From: a virus
DNA: 24,429 bases
Strand: one strand, 5' to 3'
Virus record (IMG/VR): IMGVR_UViG_3300021090_000514
Span: 1-24,429 of that record
Shown piece by piece: positions 13,634-21,127 of this stretch. The stretch's first letter is position 1; each line of letters opens with the position of its first letter. Position numbers and translations under genes: made by a program. The notes beneath the pieces were generated by a model that saw nothing but the letters and a program-made list of their open reading frames with translations, had not been told where the DNA came from and did no database searches.

Positions 13634-15763
13634 TTACACCGAAAACGGGTCCCGCGGGGACTGTCCGAACAACTCCCGGCGCTCGGCGCTCCCTGGCAGC
13701 AGATCCCGGACCTGTTGCCCAAAGCTGTACTCCTCATGCTCGACCACAACCTGCTGGCCTTCGATGCGGCGGTGCCCGAACATGGGAAGGAAGTTGTGCC
13801 CCACATAATGCAGGCTCAGAAACGCATAGGCGAGCGCCATCACCCGATCATCGAAGCCGCCGTAGGCGGCCTGAACATTGCGAACTGCCGTGTCTTTTTC
13901 AAGGTTTGAGAACTCGCCCAGCAGCCACGGTGAGTCGATTTCGATGTTGTAGTCCTTGAGGGCCTTGAGGGTGAACTCCAGGGCCATCGTCCTGAACCAA
14001 TGGACGCCCATCACGCCGAGGCGCGTTGCCTTGGACTGATCGATGATCTTGCGATCCGTTCGCATCCACTGGTGGAAGTGACGCCAGCCGAGGTTCCGCA
14101 GCGCCACCTGGGTTGACTCGCCGTTCGCGCCCACGTCGATGACCATCTTGGCCTGCACGCGCCGGCCGGAGACCGTGGGCGAGTAGAACGTCCCGATCGC
14201 GTAGGCGAAGGGGGTCAGGTCAGAGGCAGCCACCGAGTCGCTTGCAAATTCTGCAACCTGGCCGGGGTAGCGGTCGACAGCGGCCCGGCGCAAGACTTCG
14301 AGAGCTGAGCGGTCTTGGGCCACACCCCAGCCGGTATCTACGCCCATGCCGTACTGATAATTCTTATTGGGCCACTCCCAGATGTAGATACGGCCCATCG
14401 GGTCGTCGAAGTCGTAGCCGCGGAACTTGAGCGGCAGCATGGTGTACCGCGCTCCGCTTTCGGTCTTGACCTCGAAAGGCTTGCGCTCCGCGTCGACGTC
14501 GCGGCGATTGGCCTGGAGGCGCAGCGGGATTTCGTCGGTCTTGCCGATCAGGCCGTAGACGCCGAGCGGCGCCCGCGCGTGCTCGCGGTAGACTTCAATG
14601 GTCTCGGTATCGAAGATTGAGTCGTTGGCGTGCTGGAAGGACTGCTCGGCCGAGGCCGGCATCTCGCTGAAGAATTTGTTGAGCGTCTTGTTCTCGCGGG
14701 CGCTTTCGTATTCTGATTCCCAGAACCACATCTGGTGGACAGGCATCTGCCATCCGGCACCCAAGTGCTTCTTCAGGAGCGGCTGCTCGTCCACGTACTG
14801 CGTGGCCCGGCGGGCGTGATTCACCGTCATCTCATTGGGCTTCCACTGGTAGGGGATGGGGTGCTTCTTGAGCCACGTTTCGGTGGGATAGAGGTCGGAG
14901 CCAACGAACCAGGGCAGAAACACGGGCCGCTCATCGGCGGTGCCCTTGGCCCAGTTGCGGACGTTGGCCCGCCACTTCTCGTGCCACCAGTCGTTCATCA
15001 TGCGGGCGGTGGATTCGTAGACCTTGAGCATTCCCGGCGAGGCGTGCATGGCGAACTTGAGGCCCGCTTCGATCTTGTTCTTCGGGTCGTCACAGTAGGC
15101 CGCTTCCGAGACCAGGGCCAAGCGCTTCGTCCCGCTGCGGCCGAGATCGCTCTTCTGGTTGAGCCACTCGATACGCAGGCGCGAGTCCATCTTTCCGAAC
15201 TCGATCAACTCCCCCGCCTGGTAGCCGGTATTCTCGGGGACCAGGTACCAGGGCTGGTTGAGCCACATGCGCATCGGGATCTGGGAGAGGTCCGCCGACT
15301 TCTTTTCGTCCTGCGCCGCCATGAGCGCCGTGGTGTGCTTATAGAACTGGACGCGGTGGACGATGGCCGAGAGGACGATGGTGCTCACGCCAAGCTGGCG
15401 GGCCTTGTCGGACTGCTGTTCGGTTGCGACCCCGCGCTCTTCATCCTCGGCCCAGGTGTCGAGCAGGATGTTCTGAGCGATGTTGGGGACGAGGTAGACG
15501 AGGCTCCCGCCTTCCATCGCCATGATCTTGCAGTAGCGCTCGGCCCAGTAGCGCCACCAAAGGGTGCAGTAGAGCCGCTCCTGCCTGATCCACAGGATCT
15601 CTTCATCGGTGAGTGGCCGGCGCAGCTTGCCGTTTTCTTCGGCGAGGGCGTGGATCTCGGCAGCCCGCTGGCGCACCTCGGAGGCGGGCCGGATGTCCGG
15701 CGTCCAGCCGCGTTTGGTGCAGGCTTTAGCTATATGCTCTTGGGAGAGTCGGTCGGAGTACAC
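13634..15763 (-). CDS. terL: Terminase large subunit, 709 aa
   Basis: GTG start three bases after the upstream stop. The ATPase domain carries the terminase-type Walker A (KARQLGVST, residues 120-128), Walker B ending in Glu (LALVSE, 215-220) and the coupling motif (YESTA, 249-253). The RNaseH-like nuclease domain has GVDTGWG (Asp476), a middle acid in VIDVGANG (about Asp543) and the C-terminal GGFDDR (Asp638/639). The product packages and cuts phage DNA at the portal, whose gene lies four genes downstream. The long N-terminal extension of about 100 residues is typical of podovirus-like terminases. Confidence 0.92.
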   Translation of the reverse strand: MYSDRLSQEHIAKACTKRGWTPDIRPASEVRQRAAEIHALAEENGKLRRPLTDEEILWIRQERLYCTLWWRYWAERYCKIMAMEGGSLVYLVPNIAQNILLDTWAEDEERGVATEQQSDKARQLGVSTIVLSAIVHRVQFYKHTTALMAAQDEKKSADLSQIPMRMWLNQPWYLVPENTGYQAGELIEFGKMDSRLRIEWLNQKSDLGRSGTKRLALVSEAAYCDDPKNKIEAGLKFAMHASPGMLKVYESTARMMNDWWHEKWRANVRNWAKGTADERPVFLPWFVGSDLYPTETWLKKHPIPYQWKPNEMTVNHARRATQYVDEQPLLKKHLGAGWQMPVHQMWFWESEYESARENKTLNKFFSEMPASAEQSFQHANDSIFDTETIEVYREHARAPLGVYGLIGKTDEIPLRLQANRRDVDAERKPFEVKTESGARYTMLPLKFRGYDFDDPMGRIYIWEWPNKNYQYGMGVDTGWGVAQDRSALEVLRRAAVDRYPGQVAEFASDSVAASDLTPFAYAIGTFYSPTVSGRRVQAKMVIDVGANGESTQVALRNLGWRHFHQWMRTDRKIIDQSKATRLGVMGVHWFRTMALEFTLKALKDYNIEIDSPWLLGEFSNLEKDTAVRNVQAAYGGFDDRVMALAYAFLSLHYVGHNFLPMFGHRRIEGQQVVVEHEEYSFGQQVRDLLPGSAERRELFGQSPRDPFSV

Positions 15764-15766
15764 GGC

Positions 15767-16315
15767 TTAGGCATCTCCCGCCGCATCTTCCTCGGGGCTT
15801 GGCAGCTTGGGAGCCATCACGGGCGGACCGCCGGCGTTGACCTGCTGATTGAACTGGAAGGTATGGCCCTGCGGCATCGGGAACCGGCCCGCGGCGCGGA
15901 AGGCCATCTCCATGAACTTCGGGTTGGTGGACTTCAGGGCTTTATCAACCAGCTTCGCAGTCAACTCCGGCTGCGCGATCGCCAGCATGAGTTGCCCCAT
16001 GTCGATGTGGAAGGCGATACCGCCCTTGACGAGCTCCCCCATGAAGTCGGCGTGGCTGATGCGGACCTGCGAGCACAGGGTCTCGATCCTGGTGGTCTGC
16101 TGGATGCCGGGACTCAGGCCGTCCCACAGGGTCACCATCTCGGCGAGGCGCTTGTCGCTCGAGCGCCTGGCGAGTTCCATCATCTCGTTCCGGCCGCCAA
16201 GCAGGTCGGCATAGTAGTCGAGGCCGGGGTGTCCCGAGAAGCGCACAAGGGCGTTCGGGCCGGGAGGGACCTGACCCTTGGCGATGTCGTAGACGCGGCG
16301 GCTACCTTTCCTCAC
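15767..16315 (-). CDS. Probable small terminase subunit, 182 aa
   Basis: GTG start overlapping the upstream stop (GTGA). The protein is largely helical (YYADLLGGRNEMMELARRSSDKRLAEMVTLWDG, CSQVRISHADFMGELVKGG), with a Pro/Gly-rich acidic tail. Directly preceding the large terminase gene is the usual place of the DNA-recognition subunit, and the RIETLCSQVRISHADFMGEL stretch could be a helix-turn-helix. The call rests on position and composition rather than a clear motif. Confidence 0.5.
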   Translation of the reverse strand: MRKGSRRVYDIAKGQVPPGPNALVRFSGHPGLDYYADLLGGRNEMMELARRSSDKRLAEMVTLWDGLSPGIQQTTRIETLCSQVRISHADFMGELVKGGIAFHIDMGQLMLAIAQPELTAKLVDKALKSTNPKFMEMAFRAAGRFPMPQGHTFQFNQQVNAGGPPVMAPKLPSPEEDAAGDA

Positions 16316-16578
16316 TCCCCCTCCGTAGCCCCGAGCCTGGCATCCTGCTTCCCGAACTTCGGCTTGTTGGGGCCGTATAGCCCTTCCCAGGTTTTCATCT
16401 CCTGATCGTAGGCTTTGGCGTCAGTCATCTGGCTCAAGGCTTCCACCCCGATCTTACCCGGTTTCTTGACCAGTGGCGCAGGGAAGGCTCGTTCGGCACA
16501 GGCGGCGAGACGCTCCAGAGCATCGGCGATCCGGCCTAGTTGAGTCCGCGAAATTTGCAGGTTCAGCAGGGGTCCCAT
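16312..16578 (-). CDS. Hypothetical helical protein, 88 aa
   Basis: ATG start with AGAGG upstream. An N-terminal amphipathic helix (LQISRTQLGRIADALERLAACAERAF) is followed by a basic linker and an acidic-aromatic helix (AKAYDQEMKTWEGLYGPN). No recognised family. It overlaps the next gene's GTG, so it is translated together with the probable small terminase. Confidence 0.6.
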   Translation of the reverse strand: MGPLLNLQISRTQLGRIADALERLAACAERAFPAPLVKKPGKIGVEALSQMTDAKAYDQEMKTWEGLYGPNKPKFGKQDARLGATEGE

Positions 16579-16579
16579 A

Positions 16580-16963
16580 CTACCTCTTGTCCCACGGAGC
16601 CTCCCCGGCCTTGTAGTCAGTCATGTCCTGGATCACTCCGTCCCGGTGCACGATGTCCTTCGACGGTGGTTGGATGCCAGCCTCTTCCCGCGCCGCCCCG
16701 GGCCGGGTCTGAAGGGCCGCCCCGATCTTGAGTTTGCGAGTGACTTTCTCTCCAGGGAAGTCGGCCGGGATGGTGTCGGCTTCGACGTGTCGCTGGACCT
16801 CGGTGGTTGAGCTATGTGGCGTCGTGAGGGTCAGGTCGCAGGAGAAGGCGAAGTGGGGGTGGGTGATGGCGACGGAGAACTCGGGCATCTCGGAGAGGTC
16901 GCGGCGCAGCTTCGCCAAGATGTATTCGAGTACTTCGTGACCGCAGAGGGCGGTGGCTGCCAT
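16580..16963 (-). CDS. Hypothetical protein, 127 aa
   Basis: The ATG directly follows the TAG of the previous gene, with GGAGG five bases before. It starts helical (ALCGHEVLEYILAKLRRDL), then has a beta region (VAITHPHFAFSCDLTLTTPHSSTTEVQRHVE) and a charged flexible C-terminal half. It is not recognised; it belongs with the adjacent small genes between the regulatory cluster and packaging. Confidence 0.6.
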   Translation of the reverse strand: MAATALCGHEVLEYILAKLRRDLSEMPEFSVAITHPHFAFSCDLTLTTPHSSTTEVQRHVEADTIPADFPGEKVTRKLKIGAALQTRPGAAREEAGIQPPSKDIVHRDGVIQDMTDYKAGEAPWDKR

Positions 16964-17443
16964 CTACGCCTCCACCGTCTCCGGCGTGAGTTCCAGTTCT
17001 TCCTGGGTCTCGCCGCCCTGCAACTCACCCTGGACTTTGAGTTCCGGGATGGGGTTGCGCTTGAGTTCGAGCAGGACGTTGAAGGCGTGCTTGTCGGCGT
17101 TCATCGTGAACTTGATCTTGCAGAGCGCGATGCCGTCACGTTCGAAGAAGATGACGGCTTTGACCCGGCCCTTGAGCGCCACCGGCTCGGCGCCGGGGTA
17201 TATCGTGACCGTCACCAGGGCATCCCGGACCTGGAGGCCCGGGTTGAAGGTCTTGAAGGGGCGCAGGTAGGGGTTCTCGCCTTCGCGCCAGAGGGCGTGG
17301 TAGGCGTTCTCGCACAGGTCGCGGCAGTTGGCCGGGGAGACCTGGGATTCAAAGTGCATGGTGACAAACACATCGTCACCGGCGTACCCGATGCCGCTAC
17401 CGGAGACACGGGCGCCTTGGAGCGTTACGTCGATGTTGGACAT
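16964..17443 (-). CDS. Hypothetical protein, 159 aa
   Basis: Start chosen at MSNIDVTLQ after AGGAG; an upstream in-frame extension would lie over the 48-aa zinc-ribbon gene. A mixed alpha/beta domain has VFVTMHFESQVSPANCRDLCENAYHAL, VRDALVTVTIYPG and KIKFTMNADKHAFNVLLELKRN, and then an acidic Glu/Gln-rich tail. The tail resembles those of phage single-stranded-DNA-binding or recombination proteins, but the core does not show a diagnostic motif. Confidence 0.6.
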   Translation of the reverse strand: MSNIDVTLQGARVSGSGIGYAGDDVFVTMHFESQVSPANCRDLCENAYHALWREGENPYLRPFKTFNPGLQVRDALVTVTIYPGAEPVALKGRVKAVIFFERDGIALCKIKFTMNADKHAFNVLLELKRNPIPELKVQGELQGGETQEELELTPETVEA

Positions 17444-17571
17444 CCTGACTCCTTTGGTTGCAAAATTTTCGAACATCTCTCGCAAAGGATGGCGGCCTGA
17501 ATCACCTGCCACCACTTCAAATCCAGGAGCACGGTCTCACCGCACATGGCGCACGGGTATTCGCGCTCCAT
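17425..17571 (-). CDS. Mini zinc-ribbon protein, 48 aa
   Basis: The ATG overlaps the XRE stop by one base (TGATG). The product has YPCAMCGE near the start and CERCSK about 20 residues later, the two CxxC knuckles of a zinc ribbon, separated by a tryptophan-rich helix (LLDLKWWQVIQAAIL). The gene is too short for routine ORF cut-offs, but its start overlap and zinc motif support it. A nucleic-acid-binding or small regulatory role is plausible. Confidence 0.65.
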   Translation of the reverse strand: MEREYPCAMCGETVLLDLKWWQVIQAAILCERCSKILQPKESGCPTST

Positions 17572-17816
17572 CAATATCTCCAGTCCACCGGATACTTTCT
17601 CTTTTCAGTCTTACTCATCACGCTCTCGACCGTCTTGGCCAGGTCCCGGATCCTCCGCGAGTGCAGCCGGCGGGGAACCGCTAAGTTCGACTCCCACCTT
17701 GACACTGTAATCTTGTGCGCCCCTACCTGCTTCCCGAACTGGCCCTGGGTCAGTTTCATTGCCCGGCGGAGGCTCCGGATCATCTGGCCGGAAGTTTTTG
17801 TCGGCGCGTCTCTCAT
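17571..17816 (-). CDS. XRE-family helix-turn-helix regulator, 81 aa
   Basis: ATG start well inside the preceding zinc-ribbon frame. The HTH is clear: MIRSLRRAMKLTQGQFGKQV, then GAHKITVSRWESNLAVP, the usual LTQxxFGxxxGxxxxTVSRWE signature of Cro/C1-type DNA-binding proteins. A basic C-terminal tail follows. Its stop overlaps the next gene, which supports this frame as real. A phage transcription switch or transcription factor is likely; its operator is unknown. Confidence 0.75.
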   Translation of the reverse strand: MRDAPTKTSGQMIRSLRRAMKLTQGQFGKQVGAHKITVSRWESNLAVPRRLHSRRIRDLAKTVESVMSKTEKRKYPVDWRY

Positions 17817-18072
17817 AGAACTTGACCATTTTCCGGAGCGCCCGCCCGAAGGTCGGGGCCGTCTGCATGAGCCAGGCGCGAGCCCGGCCGCAGCGGAGGC
17901 AGGGGCAGTAGGGGTTCTTCGGATCGTGGGGAAAGCTGCGCTTGCGGCCTTTTTGCCACCCGCGGCGGCGCATAGGGTCCCTGGTTCTGGCAAGAAATGA
18001 CGCGATCTCCGATCGCGTGATGGTCACTTCTCCTGAGCAGTGGGGGCATAGGATGCGGAAGGGGGAAGGCAC
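17611..18072 (-). CDS. Zinc-ribbon protein overlapping the XRE gene, 153 aa
   Basis: ATG start with a CPHCSG knuckle at residues 9-14 and CPCLRCGRARAW at about 56-67, so a zinc ribbon is likely. Positions 17816-17611 are shared with the XRE gene in another frame, and there the sequence becomes Pro/Gly-rich low complexity. The real functional part may be the first 90 residues, with the tail tolerated as overprint. It follows an intact small gene in the same direction. Confidence 0.55.
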   Translation of the reverse strand: MPSPFRILCPHCSGEVTITRSEIASFLARTRDPMRRRGWQKGRKRSFPHDPKNPYCPCLRCGRARAWLMQTAPTFGRALRKMVKFYERRADKNFRPDDPEPPPGNETDPGPVREAGRGAQDYSVKVGVELSGSPPAALAEDPGPGQDGRERDE

Positions 18073-18267
18073 TCACGTTCCTAGCTTTCCGGCGAACAGG
18101 TCGGTGATCCATTTTCCGGCGCCCTCGAAGAACTGCTTGGCCGCAACGCGGTCTTTGATGCCTTCCATGATGAGGGCCTGGCCGGCGGGAGTCTGTGCCA
18201 GCTTACAGCCTTCCGAGACAGCCTCGGAGACGGCCTTAATGGTGAGCAGGATGGTTTCAGGGTTCAT
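18073..18267 (-). CDS. Hypothetical amphipathic protein, 64 aa
   Basis: Start at the ATG that follows GGAGG by eight bases (MNPETILLTIKAVSEAVSEG); a GTG-started version 12 codons longer is less supported. Two helices (LLTIKAVSEAVSEGCKLAQ and KDRVAAKQFFEGAGKWITDLFAG) suggest a small membrane-associated or oligomeric protein. The function is unknown. Confidence 0.55.
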   Translation of the reverse strand: MNPETILLTIKAVSEAVSEGCKLAQTPAGQALIMEGIKDRVAAKQFFEGAGKWITDLFAGKLGT

Positions 18268-18324
18268 CTTAACAGCCTCCGGCGACCCGGGCGAATTGCT
18301 CACGGCAGAACGAGCGGTCGGAGA

Positions 18325-18984
18325 TCATGGCATCTCCATGATCTGCCTGCCGATGAACTCAGAGTAGGCTGGCGGGATGGCTTGGCTGAGTTCCGCAACT
18401 GTCATCCACGGGATACCGAGGGCTTCCCTGGATTCGGAAACGCAGCCCTTGTATCCCTTACGGTTTGGCGCGAAACGATTTTGGAACCCGCCTCCGTTTC
18501 CATAAACTCCGATCTTCTCGATGCCATCACACTGGCAGCAGGGGCCGATTATCAGCCTACTGCTCTCAAAGAGCCGGTGCCTGCGAAGCGGCCGGCGTAT
18601 GCCATCCGCGCATTGCGCCCCAAGGCCAAACGAGGCGCCGCAAAGAACCAAAGGGAATCGCATGGGTGCCCCCGGCACGTTTTCGATGCACCACTCGGAA
18701 TCGGACCCCATGAGTATGTCTCGTAGCGCATTTACCAGCATCGGGTATTCTTTACGTTGCTTTGGGCGCGACTGCGAGACGCTGTATGCTTGGCACGGCG
18801 GGCTAGCCCAGATAAAGTCGAACCAAGCCAGCGGGAAGATCATTGCGTCGGCCTGCACGAAAGAGTCTCCGCAGTACCGCGGCTGCGGCTTGATATCCAC
18901 GCCCGTGACGTGGAAGCCGGCGCGCTGTAAGCCCTTTGTTGCCCCGCCCGCACCGCAGAATAAGTCAAGGGCTCGCAGCCTCAT
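18325..18984 (-). CDS. DNA cytosine-5 methyltransferase, compact, 219 aa
   Basis: The motifs of the family are in order: I, LDLFCGAGG (residues 6-14); IV, ASPPCQAYS with catalytic Cys64; VI, ENV (101-103); VIII, RRHRLFE (134-140); and a C-terminal SEFIGRQI (motif X-like). At 219 residues it is shorter than typical m5C enzymes, so the target-recognition region (about 141-195) is small. No cognate restriction gene is visible. It probably protects phage DNA from host restriction. A 15-codon frame (19028-18981) precedes the start and overlaps it at ATGA, so coupling is possible. Confidence 0.88.
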   Translation of the reverse strand: MRLRALDLFCGAGGATKGLQRAGFHVTGVDIKPQPRYCGDSFVQADAMIFPLAWFDFIWASPPCQAYSVSQSRPKQRKEYPMLVNALRDILMGSDSEWCIENVPGAPMRFPLVLCGASFGLGAQCADGIRRPLRRHRLFESSRLIIGPCCQCDGIEKIGVYGNGGGFQNRFAPNRKGYKGCVSESREALGIPWMTVAELSQAIPPAYSEFIGRQIMEMP

Positions 18985-19028
18985 ATCCGGCTCAGCCTTT
19001 CCCGCTCCGTCTCCTTTAGCAAAATCAT

Positions 19029-19466
19029 CTACTCATCCCCAGGCAGACCGCAGCCTGCAATCTGGCGGGGCGACATTCCGCGATAGGGGTCGGGAGCATC
19101 CGGGCCGATCGGCCGGCAGAAGGGGCGGTCCTCCGGGATGGGGGCCTGGCGGTCGCCGCCCGGCAGTCCCAGGCGGCGAAGGCGCTCGCGCTCGGCGACG
19201 GGATCTTCGAGGGCGGTCCGGGGAGCCCCCGCAGGCTCCCCGGGCTCAGGCTGCTGCGGAGCTTTCACCCTTCCTGCAGCAGAGCTGTTAACGCCGGGGA
19301 CCTTCATGCTGTCGATCCAGGCGTCAAGATCGGCTGCGGCGAACATCCACTGGCCCCGGACTTCGAAGTGGGTGGGTGGCCGTTCCTCGACGAGGGCCAG
19401 GAAGTCCTTGGTTTTGATCCCGAGGTAGCGGGCGGCCTGGAGGCGGCTCAGGAGTTTCGTCGGCAT
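19029..19466 (-). CDS. Excisionase-type HTH DNA-binding protein, 145 aa
   Basis: The N-terminal 50 residues (LLSRLQAARYLGIKTKDFLALV.. through FAAADLDAWIDSMK) fit the MerR/excisionase-type HTH_17 fold: AARYLGI then a wing ending LDAWI. The remaining 95 residues are Pro/Gly/Arg-rich and flexible. This could be an excisionase (Xis) or another DNA-bending regulator. No integrase is in the window to decide. The start overlaps the end of the upstream coiled-coil gene. Confidence 0.7.
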   Translation of the reverse strand: MPTKLLSRLQAARYLGIKTKDFLALVEERPPTHFEVRGQWMFAAADLDAWIDSMKVPGVNSSAAGRVKAPQQPEPGEPAGAPRTALEDPVAERERLRRLGLPGGDRQAPIPEDRPFCRPIGPDAPDPYRGMSPRQIAGCGLPGDE

Positions 19467-19633
19467 CGTCTAAGGTCCTCAAGGTCTTTCTGCGCTCTTG
19501 CCAGCAAGCGCTTGTATCTTATGGCCCTTTGTTCGACTGCCACAATCCTTCGTTCATCCTCTCTACGCTTCTGCCGCTCGAAGATTCCGGTCATGGCGAT
19601 TCTCAGCCACTCCTGTTTTGCGGCCTTAGCCAT
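19448..19633 (-). CDS. Small coiled-coil protein, 61 aa
   Basis: I took the internal ATG (MAKAAKQEWLRIAM) that overlaps the upstream stop; the longer frame is its upstream shadow. Almost the whole chain is one charged helix (IFERQKRREDERRIVAVEQRAIRYKRLLARAQKDLEDLRR). The function is unknown. Confidence 0.6.
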   Translation of the reverse strand: MAKAAKQEWLRIAMTGIFERQKRREDERRIVAVEQRAIRYKRLLARAQKDLEDLRRCRRNS

Positions 19634-19847
19634 CGAGCTTCTCCCAGGCGTCGAGGGGCCAGAAGCGGGCGTTGCCGGGTGCTTCACCGTCTCTCGAAAC
19701 CAGGACTTGCGGCCGGCAGGCACCGCAAGTGGGGCGCTTCTCGCCGAGTCGAACGACTTTCCCGGTTCGAAGGTGGGCGGCCGGGAAGCTGCCGTGGCGC
19801 AGCCGGACTGGATCGCCTGGAGCGAGCGGCACGGACGCGGGCTTCAT
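19626..19847 (-). CDS. Hypothetical protein, 73 aa
   Basis: The ATG overlaps the upstream stop (ATGA). The sequence suggests a small beta-barrel (VPLAPGDPVRLRHGSFPAAH, TGKVVRLGEKRPTCGACRPQVLV, ARFWPLDAW), possibly an SH3/KOW-like fold with a CxxC. No clear family. Confidence 0.6.
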   Translation of the reverse strand: MKPASVPLAPGDPVRLRHGSFPAAHLRTGKVVRLGEKRPTCGACRPQVLVSRDGEAPGNARFWPLDAWEKLDG

Positions 19848-20329
19848 GCTGAGACGACCTCCCGCTCCAGGCTGGCATCGGACGGTCTGCGAGCGTCCGA
19901 TAATTCGATGAACATTTCGGCGGCGACCACGCAGGGGTGGGGCAGCCTATCCTTATATAGGGCGCCGCCGTCGACGCCGGCACAGAGGGCGCCGCGGTAC
20001 TGGACCTGGATGACGAGGTAGTGGAGCTGGACATAAACCCCATCCACGAAATAGCCTGGCGTTCTCGGGACCCATTCTGGTCGATCGAGCAGGATGTGGA
20101 AGCCGGCCGGATACTGCTCTCCGGACTCGGCCAAGATTGGCTGGCCGGCATTCCAAGCCTGCGCCCAGGTGCCGGGAGAAGGTGGAGATCCGTGGGCGAT
20201 GTTGTTGAATTCTCTGGAGAGTAGCCGCCAGCCATCGGCTGCCCACCGATCGGTCCGGAGGATCACCTTCCATCCGGTCCCTTCGGACCGGATGGCTTCG
20301 GTGGGGAATTCGACGAGTCGTGCCAGCAT
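19844..20329 (-). CDS. Conserved-looking phage protein, 161 aa
   Basis: Start chosen at MLARLVEFP, one base after the upstream TAA; upstream in-frame sequence is shadow of the preceding gene. Features: WKVILRTDRWAADGW, a Gly/Pro linker, PAGFHILLDRPEWVPRT, then DGVYVQLHYLVIQVQYRGAL and VVAAEMFIEL. The GFH core followed by a beta strand with VxVxY recurs in a group of phage-encoded hypothetical proteins, but I cannot give a function. Confidence 0.65.
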   Translation of the reverse strand: MLARLVEFPTEAIRSEGTGWKVILRTDRWAADGWRLLSREFNNIAHGSPPSPGTWAQAWNAGQPILAESGEQYPAGFHILLDRPEWVPRTPGYFVDGVYVQLHYLVIQVQYRGALCAGVDGGALYKDRLPHPCVVAAEMFIELSDARRPSDASLEREVVSA

Positions 20330-20330
20330 G

Positions 20331-20876
20331 TTACGCCCCGATGATCTTCGAACGGATGCCCTTGATCCAGGACTGGGTTGCCTCGGAGCCGAGGTCCAGC
20401 AGGCGGTCTTCGATCTCTTTGCGGCTGAGAGACACCCCGCCCGGGAAGGTCCAGTGGGTGATGCAGACGAATCCGCCTGTTTCTCCCTTCGGAACGACCT
20501 GGGCCCAGTGGGAATGGAGCATCCCTTCGACCGTAAGATCGGCCTGGCCGGCAACCGGCTGGGCCAAGATTGGAAGCAGCACGGACATGGGGGCGAGTTG
20601 CTGCGAATCTAGCAAGGCGTAGACGCTCATGGCTCCGCCGTGGGGTTGGCCGGCACCCGCGGTCAGGTAGCGGCCGTTCGGGTCGAGCCAGTTGTAGGGT
20701 GCACCCTGGTCCTCGAGCCCGGCCAGCTTCGACAGCATGTCGATGTTGCGCTTAGCTCCGTAGAGTGGGAAGTAGACGAGCGAGCCATCCCACCATGGCT
20801 CGCGGTGGATCTGCTGGCCGACGTCGTGGGGTCTAGAGGGTGGCTCGTACCAGCTTGGATTGTCAAATGGTCCCAT
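20331..20876 (-). CDS. Hypothetical phage protein, 181 aa
   Basis: ATG with AGGAG upstream. Aromatic-rich and globular: SWYEPPSRPHD, WWDGSLVYFPLYGAKRN, GYNWL-type turns, APMSVLLPILAQPVAGQADLTVEG, WAQVVPKGETGGFVCITHWTFPGG, and a helical C-terminal EIEDRLLDLGSEATQSWIKGI. It does not match a family that I recognise; it sits next to another unknown of similar size and may work with it. Confidence 0.6.
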   Translation of the reverse strand: MGPFDNPSWYEPPSRPHDVGQQIHREPWWDGSLVYFPLYGAKRNIDMLSKLAGLEDQGAPYNWLDPNGRYLTAGAGQPHGGAMSVYALLDSQQLAPMSVLLPILAQPVAGQADLTVEGMLHSHWAQVVPKGETGGFVCITHWTFPGGVSLSRKEIEDRLLDLGSEATQSWIKGIRSKIIGA

Positions 20877-20899
20877 GTTGTTGATTCTCCTTAGCCGGG

Positions 20900-21127
20900 T
20901 TAGCCGGCGGGGTGTAAATTTTTCTCTCTACTATTGGCCTGATGCTGCCTCCGGAGCTCCTCGCGTCGACTCATGGTCCGGCGGACCTCAAGGTGCATGC
21001 CCTGTGCTGGCCGGGTGGTTGAGGAGTAGGTAAAGATCCACTTCATAGCCGGGCCCTTGCGCTCGGCCACCAGGCACATAGGGCAGTTGCGAAATCCTGT
21101 GAGGTGGCCTTTCGAGCAGATTTTCAT
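20900..21127 (-). CDS. Zinc-knuckle protein, 75 aa
   Basis: ATG start. The first 18 residues give MKICSKGHLTGFRNCPMC, a CxxxxH..CxxC-type zinc site. A mid segment has MKWIFTYSSTTRPAQG and the end is a basic helix (RTMSRREELRRQHQANSREKN). Likely a small nucleic-acid-binding protein. Confidence 0.65.
   Translation of the reverse strand: MKICSKGHLTGFRNCPMCLVAERKGPAMKWIFTYSSTTRPAQGMHLEVRRTMSRREELRRQHQANSREKNLHPAG

Noticed and set aside
14735-16405. 556-aa plus-strand ORF opposite the terminase genes
   Set aside because: His/Leu/Gly-rich shadow with no recognisable domain; the minus-strand terminase has all catalytic motifs.
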